Shown here one piece after another: positions 9,601 to 22,000 of a stretch of DNA of 29,106 nucleotides. The first letter of the stretch is position 1. Every line of letters starts with the position of its first letter. The position numbers and the translations under genes were made by a program. Source of the stretch: Apostichopus californicus. Lineage: Eukaryota > Echinodermata > Holothuroidea > Aspidochirotida > Stichopodidae. The notes under the pieces are model-generated. The model ran no database searches and was not told the DNA's origin. It worked only from the letters and a program-made list of their open reading frames with translations. Where the stretch lies: the NCBI GenBank assembly GCA_020650975.1, contig JAIPMN010002065.1, positions 3,473 through 32,578 of the forward strand, read 5' to 3'.

Positions 9601-12600
9601 TTTCTGAACGTAAAAACAAGTCAGTTACGGACAACCGAAGGCCACAACGTGTTTTCGGAAAGCGGCATTACTTTTTGTAATTCAGCTAGAAATTACGAAA
9701 ATAAAGTGACCAAATGGTGTGTTTTTGTTAAGCTTTCGCACAGCACTGGCGTTTCAATGTTGAGTCACTACTTTAATACACTTTGGGCCTTGCTTTAGGA
9801 CATTGCAATATATCGTTAGGAATATTACACATTCATAACTGGTGTGACATTTGTTTTAAAGCATAAGCAGAATTGAACATCGTGTTAACATTTTCATAAC
9901 TATTCTTCTCTGAAGTTCTCTCCCTAATCCCCCCCCCCCCCCCAATACATCGAGGTATGTTACAATGAACATGACGTCTCCGAGTGCATGAAGTATTACT
10001 GTAAAATGTTTGTTGAAGTAAACACGAGGCAAAATCCATATTCGACTTTTCTAGCGTATTTAGGAGAATTAATGTTGCCCTTAAAACCATTTTTTTTTTA
10101 GTCTACCTCGTTATGAACGCCAGTCATACATATGCCAGATTCGACCACATGTTTATTCTATTCAATATTTAATTTGCAGTAATAAATGACAATACGGTAG
10201 TACTTCATTGCGGGTTGAAAGGAATTTTTTCTCAGCATTCATTGAGTTTGCTATTAACAAACAACAAACCTGACATAGATAACATACATACTTTCAAAGC
10301 GCTTAGAAGTTACTGCCTACAAATGGGACTCGAATGAAATATGGAGTACTACCCCAGTGTTAAGTGAATGCAGATATTACTTGCAAGTAGCAATGCGCCT
10401 ATACTCAAGCTTTCAGTTAAAAATATTTTCTTCATTTTGCCGTGTGATAAAATCGAGACGAATAAACACGGTTTACAACCAGCGTTCCCCGACGAGAAGA
10501 AATGAACAATGTCATACCTTTTCTTTCAAGTGACCACCGCGTAAATATCTAGATGTACATTCTGTGTTTATTATAGCTTCCCCGATGTACGAGAATAATT
10601 TCAGTCATCGTATACGCAAAGTAGGCTAGGCTAGTTACATATTCTTGAAGAGTGTGGTAGGTTCAACAGGTGTCTAATTTGCTCTGGAAGGTGTTTTTCG
10701 ACATGATCCCCCGTCAGCAATAGCCGTCGTCAGTAAAACGGCGGTCATATCGTCAGCCGACGTGTTATGTTCATTGTTTACGCTTTTCTTTTTATATAGG
10801 TTCATTAATGCATACTTCTTTGTAGCCTAGTTTTTGTCATAGCATGATGTAACAGTAATTTAGGGAGCGTAAAATAAGAATAAACAAAGTCCTCCAATAC
10901 TAATAACGTACACAAATAATATAAACGCCGATACTATACTAAGGGAGATACAAATATCTTTACTTTACTCGGTATTAACACTGCCGACATAGATGGTATA
11001 GGGATAGGGGAAAGAAAGCTTAGTATACCCTCCAGCTACCAAGTCTCAAAGTAAACTGCCCTGCTTCAACAAAGAACATCTTGGTCAGGGATAACCGTTG
11101 GGTTCAAACTGAATATGAACAAAGACCATTTCTGACTATTCACTACGCAACAGCCAGAGAGGACCCAGGAAGTAATAAAGCACAGGAAGTAAAATAATGT
11201 CGAATGAAAGCATCTCTGACCAGGGATAAAAAACAACTGGCAGGGATGAATTACCTGTGCACTATCACAACAGGAAGAGATGCTCCTGTTGACATTAATT
11301 AGATACTGCACAAATTAAATTTACGTTATAATTTGCGTGATGCTTTGACACATAGATATGTTTTGATTTCACAATGATAAGTATTTTGTGCTATCATGGA
11401 AGGGTAATACTGCCATGGTGTACGTAGTATTATGGAAGCGCAAAACAAGTTACTTTGGAGACCTTACACTGCCATAGATACGCCACCTCCGTGATCAAAG
11501 GCGTGGTCACAGTTCCTAGGTCGACTTCAGAGTTTCTCTGGGGTGTTTGAGTCTTAAAAGATATGAGACTGGTGAAATACTGTTCTTCACGTGTACTACA
11601 AGTTTGTTCAAGATCGCTCTCCAGGGGTGTGGTGAGGAAGGGGTGTGGGGGAGGAAGGGGTGGGAAGGAAGGGGTGGGGGAGGGAGGGGTGTGGGGGAGG
11701 AAGGGATGTGGGGGAGGAAGGGATGTGGGGAGGAAGGGGTGTAGGGAGGAAGGGGTGTGGGGGAGGGAGGGGTGTGGGGGAGGAAGGGGTGTGGGGGTTT
11801 GNNNNNNNNNNTGCAAGTAGCAATGCGCCTATACTCAAGCTTTCAGTTAAAAATATTTTCTTCATTTTGCCGTGTTGGGTGTGGGGGAGGGAGGGGTGTG
11901 GGGGAGGAAGGGGTGTGGGGGTTTGATCTGTCTCTAGACTTCATTTGATGCTGCTGTGATTCTCTGGAAGAACATGTCTCTCTCATGATGATAACGTGTT
12001 GAGCACAAGGTTCTCTTAAACCAATAGATGGGAGCGGCATGGGGGGTGGTGATGGGACTGGTGAAAATAAACTTCAAAAATAACATAGTGAAACCAGACC
12101 CTCTTTAATGACAATTTGATTGATTTTTTCTTTCTGCCCTCTTCCCAGAATAAAGGCTATGAGCACATGCAAGAGCAGGAAAGGTTATCTGGAGACAATG
12201 ATGGGACTGAGATCCGAAATCGAAACGTGACCTCATCGACGACGACAAAGAAAGAAGCTAATGGTGAATTACAGTACTCTGTGGATGATGTTCCTCCTTG
12301 GTACACAACGATTGCATTAGGATTACAGGTAGGCAGAGCTCTCTATAAATAATGGATGGATTCAAGGTCCGTCTGCTTCTCATCAATGCGTTAGTCATGC
12401 AGGAAGATTTCTTGCATGGTTGTTAAGAGGAGTTACACCAACAAAATATATCAATTTACACCATGCTTTTATATTTGCTCATTTTTGCATGTTTTGCAAG
12501 TGAAGTATTAAACTCCAACGTGTAATTGGTTTACAAATCAGTTAAGGTTGGATATCAGTGAGGGATGCTTTGGTGACTTTACATTTCCATGGAGACCGTG

Positions 12601-12960
12601 AAATGTAATACTTTACATCAATGACTATGTACTCTACTCCCCATATGGTATAGCACTACATAAGGGCATTTGCCTGCTGTAGTTGGGTACTCGATTGTTG
12701 TGTACTCAATAGATTCAGTTTAGTGTAGAGCGGAGAGCCCAACCATTACATTTAGATCAGTTTCACCAAGGTGATCAAAATAAATGCAGATGTCGTAGGG
12801 TGGATAACTATTCTGAGAAGTTTGCCATGTTGTTCCTCAACAAACTGGCTTTGTCTTCTGAATAAGCAAACCAATTTTGGTCCGCCTACAATAACATATA
12901 TATCGTACACGTATATCATATACAATATATAAATACAATATATAAATACAATATATATTG

Positions 12961-12991
<31 letters not shown>

Positions 12992-13013
12992 CATACATAC
13001 ATACATACATACA

Positions 13014-13045
<32 letters not shown>

Positions 13046-16000
13046 CCGCACCTTGCACCATTACTATATTTACAAAGCTTGCCAATAAGAAGAAAGTTGT
13101 TGGTTTTTGTAAGGAGAAATGTCATTGCTCTTATATTTCCAAAAAGAAAACACTGGCTTTGTCAGTGCGGCACTGCACAGTGTGTAGTTTGTGTATTGGT
13201 CGCTATGGTCGACCATGTGACGATGTGTACTGCACTGTATGTATAATATACTATGTGTGTGCTAAATTTTGGTGCAGGCGTGTGTATGTACGTCTAACTA
13301 CTAACGTCATGAAGTCCACCCCCCCAAAAAAAAACCCATCCCCACCAAAATAATATATAATAATTATAAAACTGGCTGTTTCTAGAACGGTCTCATAGAT
13401 TGTGTTTTTTCCAACGTTGTCGTTGTTGCAGATTTAGTCCCATAATGATTTATATTCTCTTTTCCATGGCAGCATTTTCTGTTGATGTTTAGTGGTGTGC
13501 TGTCTATACCGCTCATTATATCCGTTCCTCTCTGCGTTCATACTCCCGAGGCCCGAACGCATCTCATTGCGACTATCTTCTTCGTCTCGGGACTGGTGAC
13601 GTTACTCCAAGCAACGTTTGGAATCAGGTAACATCCTTAGCTCTAAGATTGCTTATGTAATGTTACCTACTTAATATACATCGATTACTTGGCTAATTAA
13701 TTACTGTCTACACACAACTATAGCACTCTGACTTATAATTGTCCAGAGGTATTTGGTTTAACATATAGTATTTAACTGATTTCTTTGTGACATCATACAG
13801 TGTCGCTCGTCTGCTTATACTCATTGACCACTTGTAGGATTTAGAAAGGATGAATACCTTTGATTTTTCAGGGGCTAATTATATAATCAATTCTGGGGGG
13901 GGGTGGGGGGGGTGGTTGTTGACACAAACTTGAGGGGAGTGGGAAATTGAGGAAATCTGCTAAGAGTTGACCTTCAGTAAGCACCCAACCAGTCACCTTG
14001 CTTTGGACACAATTTGGCAACAAAAAAAAACCCCATTAGTTTTAATAGCTTGTTACAAAAAGCCTGTGAATCATGGTCTACTTTTTACATTAGTACTCAT
14101 AAGGCGCATCTAAAATAAGGCTCTTCAAGTTCTGTCTGAAGAAACCTGAAGCTGCATAATGCACAACTTTGTGCACCATTGTACAGTCTTGCAATCAGTG
14201 TTCCAGACACACCCTTGGTAGAATGGGGCCCCGAACAAAACACAAATCATCCAGCTCCTTTCATTGGAACAATTCGATTGCTTCTGTTTTATCCAGAAAT
14301 TTAGGAATCACTTTTAGCTGTTTGTCTGTGAGATATACTGTTTTGCAACACACTGAGATTCACTGTGTTTAAAATGTACCCTATAGCACTAGCCATTTCT
14401 GAGACCAATTTAAGGCAATGAAATAGAGCTGTTTGATCAAGTGATTAGTTGCTGCCCTGGCTAGTTAAACACATAAAAGTAATGTGGTATTGTCATCCTT
14501 CTCTTTCTTTGAAAAGGTTTCTGGCCTGCGACAAATTTGGCTTGTGGTCAAGCAGCGATAGTCTGTTGACTCTCTGTTTAATAAGGTAGTGAAAAAAAAG
14601 GAACAAACAGTTTGCTTTCTTGAAATTGAATAAAATAAGAACCTTAACAATCCTCTTTATATGACGATGTGTTTGATTTGGAGTGTAGAAGTCAATCTGG
14701 TCAGAGGTAACTGTTGGTTGTTTCCCCAGAGGTGAGAGGGTAAGAGGGTCAACTGCCAAATCTAAGTGAAAATTGCTAATTGAGTTTGAGAATATACCTT
14801 TGGTATTGAACAAATAATGTACCTTGTTCTACTTGCAAGCGGAAATATTTTGTTGATTTGGAGGTCAGGATTGGAAGGGAACGTGCAAGGAAAGGAAAAA
14901 TGGTTTCTGACTGAACAATTGCAATGCCAAAAAAGGATCAGATTCCTGTGCCAAAATGGTCAGCTTGCTGGTTCTTTTGCAAAAAATGGTTAGATTACTT
15001 TGCAAAATAGTCAGGTTGCTATACAAATATGGTCAGATTGGTATGCAAATATGGTCAGACTGCTATGCTATTACAATGGTCCCATTTCTAATATTTTCTA
15101 TGCAGAAATGATCACGTTGCTGTGCAAAATAGTCAGGTTGCTGTGCAAATGTGGTCAGATTGCTATGCAAAATGGTCAGACTGCTATGCAAATGGTCCCA
15201 TTGCTATGCAAAAATGATCATATTGCTGTGCAAAATACAGGTTGTTGTGTAAAAATACACCGACTGTTATGCAAATAAAAATGTTCAAGAATGGCATGCA
15301 AATCAAGTTACTAGCAATGGTTGTAATGCAAATTGTAAGTAGTATTTCCATAATTTATATTAAACAAATTCTCAGAAATCTCAAAATTCAGTAAATTTTC
15401 GGGTGGCTGATTTGGGAATGAATTAAAGTTTGGGTCTAGGTATCAAATTTTCCTTGAAAGATTCTTGTTTAGTTTTGAGTGACTTGTCTTCCACCATGAC
15501 TTTCAATTAAAAGTATTCTTAAAAAGTGTTTTCTAAACCTTTGACAATAAGTTTCAATGTCCTAATTTTCCATCCATTTTCTGCTGGCTACTTTTTGAAC
15601 CAAATGATAGTTTACTTGCGGTTGTAGAATTGTTTTTCTTTGCAGACATGTACAAGTTTGTCTCTTGCTCTCCTTTGATGGAAAGATCATTTAATTTTGT
15701 ATTATGTTCTGGCTTTTTCTTTTACTTTTACAGATTACCGATCGTGCAAGGCGGTACATTTACTTTCCTTCTACCTACGTTCGCCATCTTGAATGTGCGA
15801 GGACCGTGCATGCCGTTTAATCCCGGTTTGTGATTTGATATATATTTGAAAATCATAAATATGCAAATATATTACATCTAATTAGATCAGTTTAACATGT
15901 CATAGGTTTTTTGCTATTCTCAGTGTTACAGATTTCTCAGTGTTTTAAGAAGTCATTCTCATTGTTTTATGTGTTAATTTTTATATTTAAATACCTTTGG

Positions 16001-19000
16001 TGTTATTAATCTTTTTAATGGTTTGTTCAATATAAGAATGCAAAGAGCTGAGCCCAATCCATCACCAAAACAAATATTTATATTTAGTATTACTATTTTT
16101 ACAGCCAATGCAACATTAGTAGAAGAAGAAGAAGCCGAAGAATTCTGGCACGGAAGGATACGAGATGTGAGTTTTGAAAGATGACAGCTTGGAGTAGAGA
16201 GGTAGAGGGGTGGAGAGGTAGAGGGGTAGAGAGAGGTAGTGGGATAGAGAGGTATTGGGGTAGAGAGGTATTGGGGTAGAGAGGTATTGGGGTAGAGAGG
16301 TATTGGGGTAGAGAGGTAGTGGGGTAGAGAGGTATTGGGGTAGAGAGGTAGTGGGATAGAGAGGTATTGGGGTAGAGAGGTAGTGGGGTAGAGGGGTAGA
16401 GAGAGGTAGTGGGATAGAGAGGTATTGGGGTAGAAAGTTAGTGGGGTAGAGAGGTAGAGGGTAGAGAGAGGTATTGGGGTAGAGAGGTATTGGGGTAGAG
16501 AGGTAGAGGGTAGAGAGAGGTAGTGGGATAGAGAGGTATTGGGGTAGAGAGGTAGAGGGGTAGAGAGAGGTAGTGGGATAGAGAGGTATTGGGGTAGAGA
16601 GGTATTGGGGTAGAGAGGTAGTGGGGTAGAGAGGTAGTGGGGTAGAGGGGTAGAGAGGTAATGGGGGTAGATGGGTAGAGAGGGGTAGAGAGGTAGTGGG
16701 GTAGAGAGGTAGTAGTGTAGAGAGAGGTAGTGGGGTAGAGAGGTAGAGGGGTAGAGAGGTAGAGATAAAGTGAAGGAGAAAGGAATATAGGTGTGAGGGG
16801 TAGGGTGTGGACTGGGTGTGTTGGAAAGGGTCTTGTTAGCAATAGTGGTCTCCACACAAACTGCTTGAATACATACATACTTATTAATTTACTGAACATT
16901 TAATCCAGCCTTAGAAGAAGTTGTGTCCCACCAAAATGGACGCTAATTTTCCTTTCAATGTTCTGTGATTGATTCGCCCGCAAACTTCTTCAAGTTGTTG
17001 TGTAAATTTGAAATGGTGAAAATTGGTAGAGCTATTAAAAAGGAATAGGCGAGGGTTTTTTTTTCCCTTTCTTTTTCACACGTACCATATCTTTCTTAAT
17101 TGTTTATTTTTTTATGATCATATATTACATTTTCCTTTGGGCCCTTTCAGCTCCAGGGTGCGATCATTGTGTCGTCTCTGGTTCAGATTGTACTAGGATG
17201 TACCGGGGCCATAGGTATCTTGCTTCGCTTCATTGGCCCTCTGACAATCGCACCGACAATCGGCCTTATAGGTATCACACTCTTTAGTGTCGCTGAAGAG
17301 CAGATGTCAACACACTGGGGGATAGGATTTCTGTAAGTCACGTTTCTTTCCTTTTGGTGGGTGGGTGGGGGGGGGGGCGTGAGTGTGGGGTGGGCGAGGA
17401 GGGAGTGAACAAACCAAACGTCTATCAGTTATATGTAAGGTGTCCAGTCGTACTAGGCTAGTGTTTTGTTATTAACAAAGGGCCCACTCTAAAGTCATTT
17501 GAGGTGATGAGATGAGGCGATGAATTATGAAAACCGATATTACTGTAAACTTGGTGAAATTTGATATGTGGTATAATGCTCCACATTATTGGGGGGACAA
17601 GAACTTTATTGTTTTATGTGAAGTTCAAAGGCCATTGAGGTATTTAGAAACCGCTCTGAAAGCCTTGTTATCACTATAACATTCTTCAACATACTTGTGT
17701 GTGCAGTATATGGGATTTAGTGAGTATAAGAATCCCTTTTTTTTTTCTTCTGTGGAGGTCAGAGGTCATTTGCAGTGAATAGTGATCGAAGTCTGAAAAC
17801 CGTATAAACATGCCCAGTCATAGGGTATTTATGAGCCGCTGGTACTTCACATTTTTGAGGTGGTAAAAGTCTGAAAACCAATATAACTGTTTAACTTGGA
17901 TAAACTTCCAAGTCTTTGAGTACGATGTGGTAGTTACAAGAGTGTCGGGTTGTTGTTGTTGTTGAATTCAAGGAAGGACCATTTATTACTCGATGAAGGT
18001 CGTAACTTTATCGATCATCAGCAAAATCAAGGGATTCCTAAAGTACCCGATGCCACCCATCACAGAGAGATAACTCATCGTTGAAGTTACAAAATTATAT
18101 GAATATAAATTATATCATCTACTGAAAAAGAAAAAAAATAGATAGAAAAGCTATATCTTTTTAAGTCATTGCTGTTAAACTTTGTTCAGATTACGTCTTT
18201 ACATTATTACATTGGTCATAAATATTTGCTTAAGTGGCCTTGTTAAAGCGTTAAAGTGGCCTTGTTAAGTGGCTATGTTGAAGTGGCCTTGACTTTTATC
18301 CTTTGCAGAAAGCTAAAGGAAAACAATAAATTCCCTTTTCTATTGTTGGAGTTGAGTGTCTGTGTGTGCACACGTATGTTTTATGCCTATGTGTGTTTGC
18401 CAACACTCAAGACTGGGCAAACACAATAAATCTCTCACGAAGGTTTCCACCTTCGGGTGATATTTACACTCAAGTTCGATCATCTCCGTCCGCTTCAGAA
18501 CTGCAAAAATTATCACGATCTGAAATGCAGAGTGATTCCTTCATTCATTCATCTATTCATCTTTATATCAGTATAAATTTATGGAAAATTTATAAATAGT
18601 ATAAAAAAATAAAATTATAACAATAAAGAACATCAAGTCTACAGGTTGAGACGTATAAATGTTTGAGAGATTATGAAAATAATAAACCATAAAATTTGTT
18701 TCAAAATTTATCAAAAAGTTGTAATAAAGGATGTAAGATGACTTTCTGTAGAAATAGGGCTGCTCTGTAAATAAAAGAGTTCTTAGAAAGTAATATTCTT
18801 AAACATGCAGTGATATTTGGATTTTTTTCAATTGAAAATTTTTTTTGTTTTGTTTGATGAAATCTGGTTGAAATTTCTGCATTTTGTCTGTCATTGTTTG
18901 ATCGTTTGAATAGAGACTGCTAACAAACTCGAACTAGTGTTTGCTGTGGGTCATTTGTTTATCATTGCTTGTCAAAATAGGGGTTATGTTATTCTGTTCT

Positions 19001-22000
19001 GTTTCAACCAATAATGCAATAACAGTTTAAACACAGCTTGTACCTTTAAACAATTCGGGGTCAATCAACAGGCTACCGTGCGTCCATCGCAGGAAAATCC
19101 ACGGCTGGCGGTATAAGTCGAGCGATTCACGAGGGCGTTTGCTTATCACTCCATTTTACTGTTTCTGTGCATTTCTTCCCCCACAGCACTTTTACACTGA
19201 TTACAGTCTTCTCGCAACTGCTGGGTAACGTACAACTGCCGTTACCTGGGGGCAAGAGGTTCCCAGTTTTCACCTTATTCCCGGTATGTGCCTTTCTTTA
19301 TTATTATGATGAAACAATTCATATGTATTTAAACGTTAAATGAAGGCATTTATGTGAAAATTGTTTCTAGGTTTTTTTTCGTTTTTTTTTAAAGTCGCTC
19401 TCTGCTTTGTAATTAACTATAATTTTGTCTTTTTCTTGTCATAAAATGAACGTCTGGAGATATGATCCTATGCTTTTGATCTGGGATGTTACGTTGTGTG
19501 GCGTGTCCTTCTCTAGCTTGTAGTAGATTAGTATGAAGCTGGTGTTGTTACACTATTCAACAAACAGTAAATGCATGGTGTTTTAATGAATGAATGTTTG
19601 CACAAGATTAATTTTAATATGCTGTATGCCGACTGATAGCAAAATTACTGCTAGCACTTTTGATAGACTATTTTTTCCCCCTCTCTGTAATATTTTGGCA
19701 AAATGGAACCCATCAATCTCAGTTTGAGGCTCATTGATCAAAGTTGCTGGACAACTTAGTCTAGCGCAGAGATCATTATGTCAGGTCTTTAAGAAAGCAA
19801 GGCAAACCTGGGTAAATACAACACCGTTTGTCTGGGAGTGAAACCTTTGTCGAGGATAAATTATTTTGGAGACAAAGAAATGTTTACTTTAAGGTATTAC
19901 GACATGACAAGACAAGTCAACACCACCATGGGTGGGCAGAGTGCGGCTTGCGCATATGCTTCTGCGGCCCGGTGAGAATGTTTCAAAACCATATCAATAT
20001 GGACCACACCCCTGGCTTAGGTCAACGTGAAACAACTTTAACAAAACGACACGCCGCAAGACATATGATAGGTTACGCAGTGTCTGTCTACAATGTCATT
20101 CATATTTATGAGACCTCAGAAAATGATTTGACCCCTGCGTAATTAACATGACTTAAATAGTGAGTTAACGATTACTCTTTATCTATAAGAGTTCACAATG
20201 TGCTATTGTTTGGCAACATATCGAAAGATCATTTCAGTGCATCGTTAGATAACATAAAATAGTGACTTCGTATAATAATTCATCTTACTTAAATAAGTTT
20301 ACAAGTAATAATAATAATGCATACAAAGGGATGCTGTATTGACACAAACTTGGCAAGTTACTTTGATGTAACTTTATAGTTTAACCCAGTCCTAGATGGT
20401 TAATTGGCTAGATGCCATGTTAGCCTTGCCCCTACAGCGGATTTATATAGACTTTTCGTGCCTGGGATTGTTTGCTGGAACGATGATAAGAAGTCTGTTA
20501 AATACAAACAGCTGGTTACTTTTTGCAGAGGTCATTTCCCCCTCTCTGTCACATGAGTATGTAAGCGCAAACTATGTTGTTTGTGTATTCGACAAGGTAG
20601 TCTAGAACTCTAGATCTGCATTTCAGATGAACTTGGTTAAGAACTTAGGTTAAAAAGCTATTAGTACAGCTATTCCTTACAGAATGATGGATTAGCTCCG
20701 GCCAGGAATGGAAAGTCATTCTGGTGGGGTGTTTGGCTGGTTTGTATTTATAATTATAACATGGAAAGGCTGTAAGTAAAACAAGTCACTTCAAAGTATT
20801 TGAATTGGAATATAAGTCATGATTGATATTATCAGTAGATCTGTGTTTATATCTATTTATATATTTTTGCCGCAAGACGTTTCGATTTGCTCTCGAACTA
20901 AATGGTCTCTCCACAGTATGAAATTGAAAAAAAACATTTGATGTAATCCCTCCTGTGTTGCCATGGTCACAGACCCTGTGATCCTCATTCATTCATTCAT
21001 TCATACAAAAAATGCAAGCAATTGGATCATCTGATTGCAAAAAATTGTCAAATTGTTTTCTTTTGATCCATTCTGCTGGATTAATTCTACAAGAATGACC
21101 ATCATTGCCTCACCATTCTCCAGCATTTTCTTGGGTTCGCCTGGGTACGGCATCTACCCACCAAAAAATTGCGTAATAACACAGATACAGATCTCCGCCA
21201 TTTTGTTTTTATCTATAAATCATCTCTTTTAATTCTTTTCTTGATTTGAAGATCATTATTTCGATCATCATCGCGTGGGTGGTCTGCGGAGTCTTGACCG
21301 CTTTCGACGTCTTTCCGGACGATCCTGACGCTTACGGTTACAAGGCTAGAACCGACATCAACTCTGATGCGCTGAAAAATTCTCCTTGGTTTATATTTCC
21401 TTATCCAGGTGAGGAGATTTGTGGCATCTCATCATTATTTTGGGGGAGGGGAAGGGGGTGTGGGGAAGGGAATGGGTTTGGGGGAAGGGAAGGGGGTGTG
21501 GGAAAGGGAAGGGGGTGTGGGAAAGGAAAGGGGGTGTGGGAAAGGAAAGGGGATGTGGGGGAAGGGAAAGGGTGTTGGGAAGGGAAGGGGTGTGGGGAAG
21601 GGAAGGGTTGTGGGGAAGGGAAGGCGGTGTGGGGAAGGGAAGGCGGTGTGGAGGGTGTCTGGGGAAGAGGTAGTAAAGACCACAAGTTTGATAGTACATT
21701 TAACCAAACCTGCTGCTTTTTTGCCGAGAGAAGTCTAAATAATACTACTTGGTATGTCAGAATTTATTATCACTTTTGACACGGTCATCTATGTGCTTCA
21801 GACATTGACAAGCAAGAAACCTAGCTAGGCCTCTTAACTATGATGTAGTATTACTCCAAACCTTTTTTTTAAACAATGCAACAATGCGATCCCTGCCATA
21901 TCAATTGGCCATTGTATGATGAGAAACCATTCATGCCAAGGGCATTCATTACAAGTCTGATGTGTGCATGGATCAACGTGTATATCCTTCCAGCCTCATT

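Larger units (their letters stand above)
6654..11629. other. Intron 1, 5' part: no coding signal
   Basis: Intron 1 is 5.5 kb (6654-12148) and AT-rich. Beyond the repeats listed separately I see a TTTTC microsatellite (about 8389-8411), C-runs at about 7833-7846, 8442-8463 and 9930-9943, and no alternative exon with family resemblance. Confidence 0.5.
17333..19186. other. Intron 6
   Basis: 1.85 kb without coding signal. It holds a G-rich tract just after the donor, a diverged block of the 135-bp repeat family, and four copies of AAGTGGCCTTGTTA-like sequence at about 18231-18291. Confidence 0.55.

Noticed and set aside
11430..12040. Several Pro-rich or Gly-rich open frames on both strands
   Set aside because: All are translations of the G-rich minisatellite, and most cross the N gap.
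12752..13353. Open frames with runs of MYVC, IYIY or YIHT
   Set aside because: Products of the TA/ATAC microsatellite.
14945..15340. Regular repeats that might suggest a CRISPR array
   Set aside because: Units are head-to-tail without unique spacers, diverged, and inside an intron of a eukaryotic gene.
15974..16855. Open frame of 293 codons on the minus strand, the longest in the window
   Set aside because: It is the reverse reading of a 16-bp minisatellite, giving Leu-Tyr-Pro-Ser-Thr repeats, and it overlaps exon 5 of the real gene.
19828..20142. Open frame of 104 codons in intron 7
   Set aside because: No family motif, no hydrophobic or domain pattern, no conserved neighbour. A frame this long is not rare in 29 kb over six frames.
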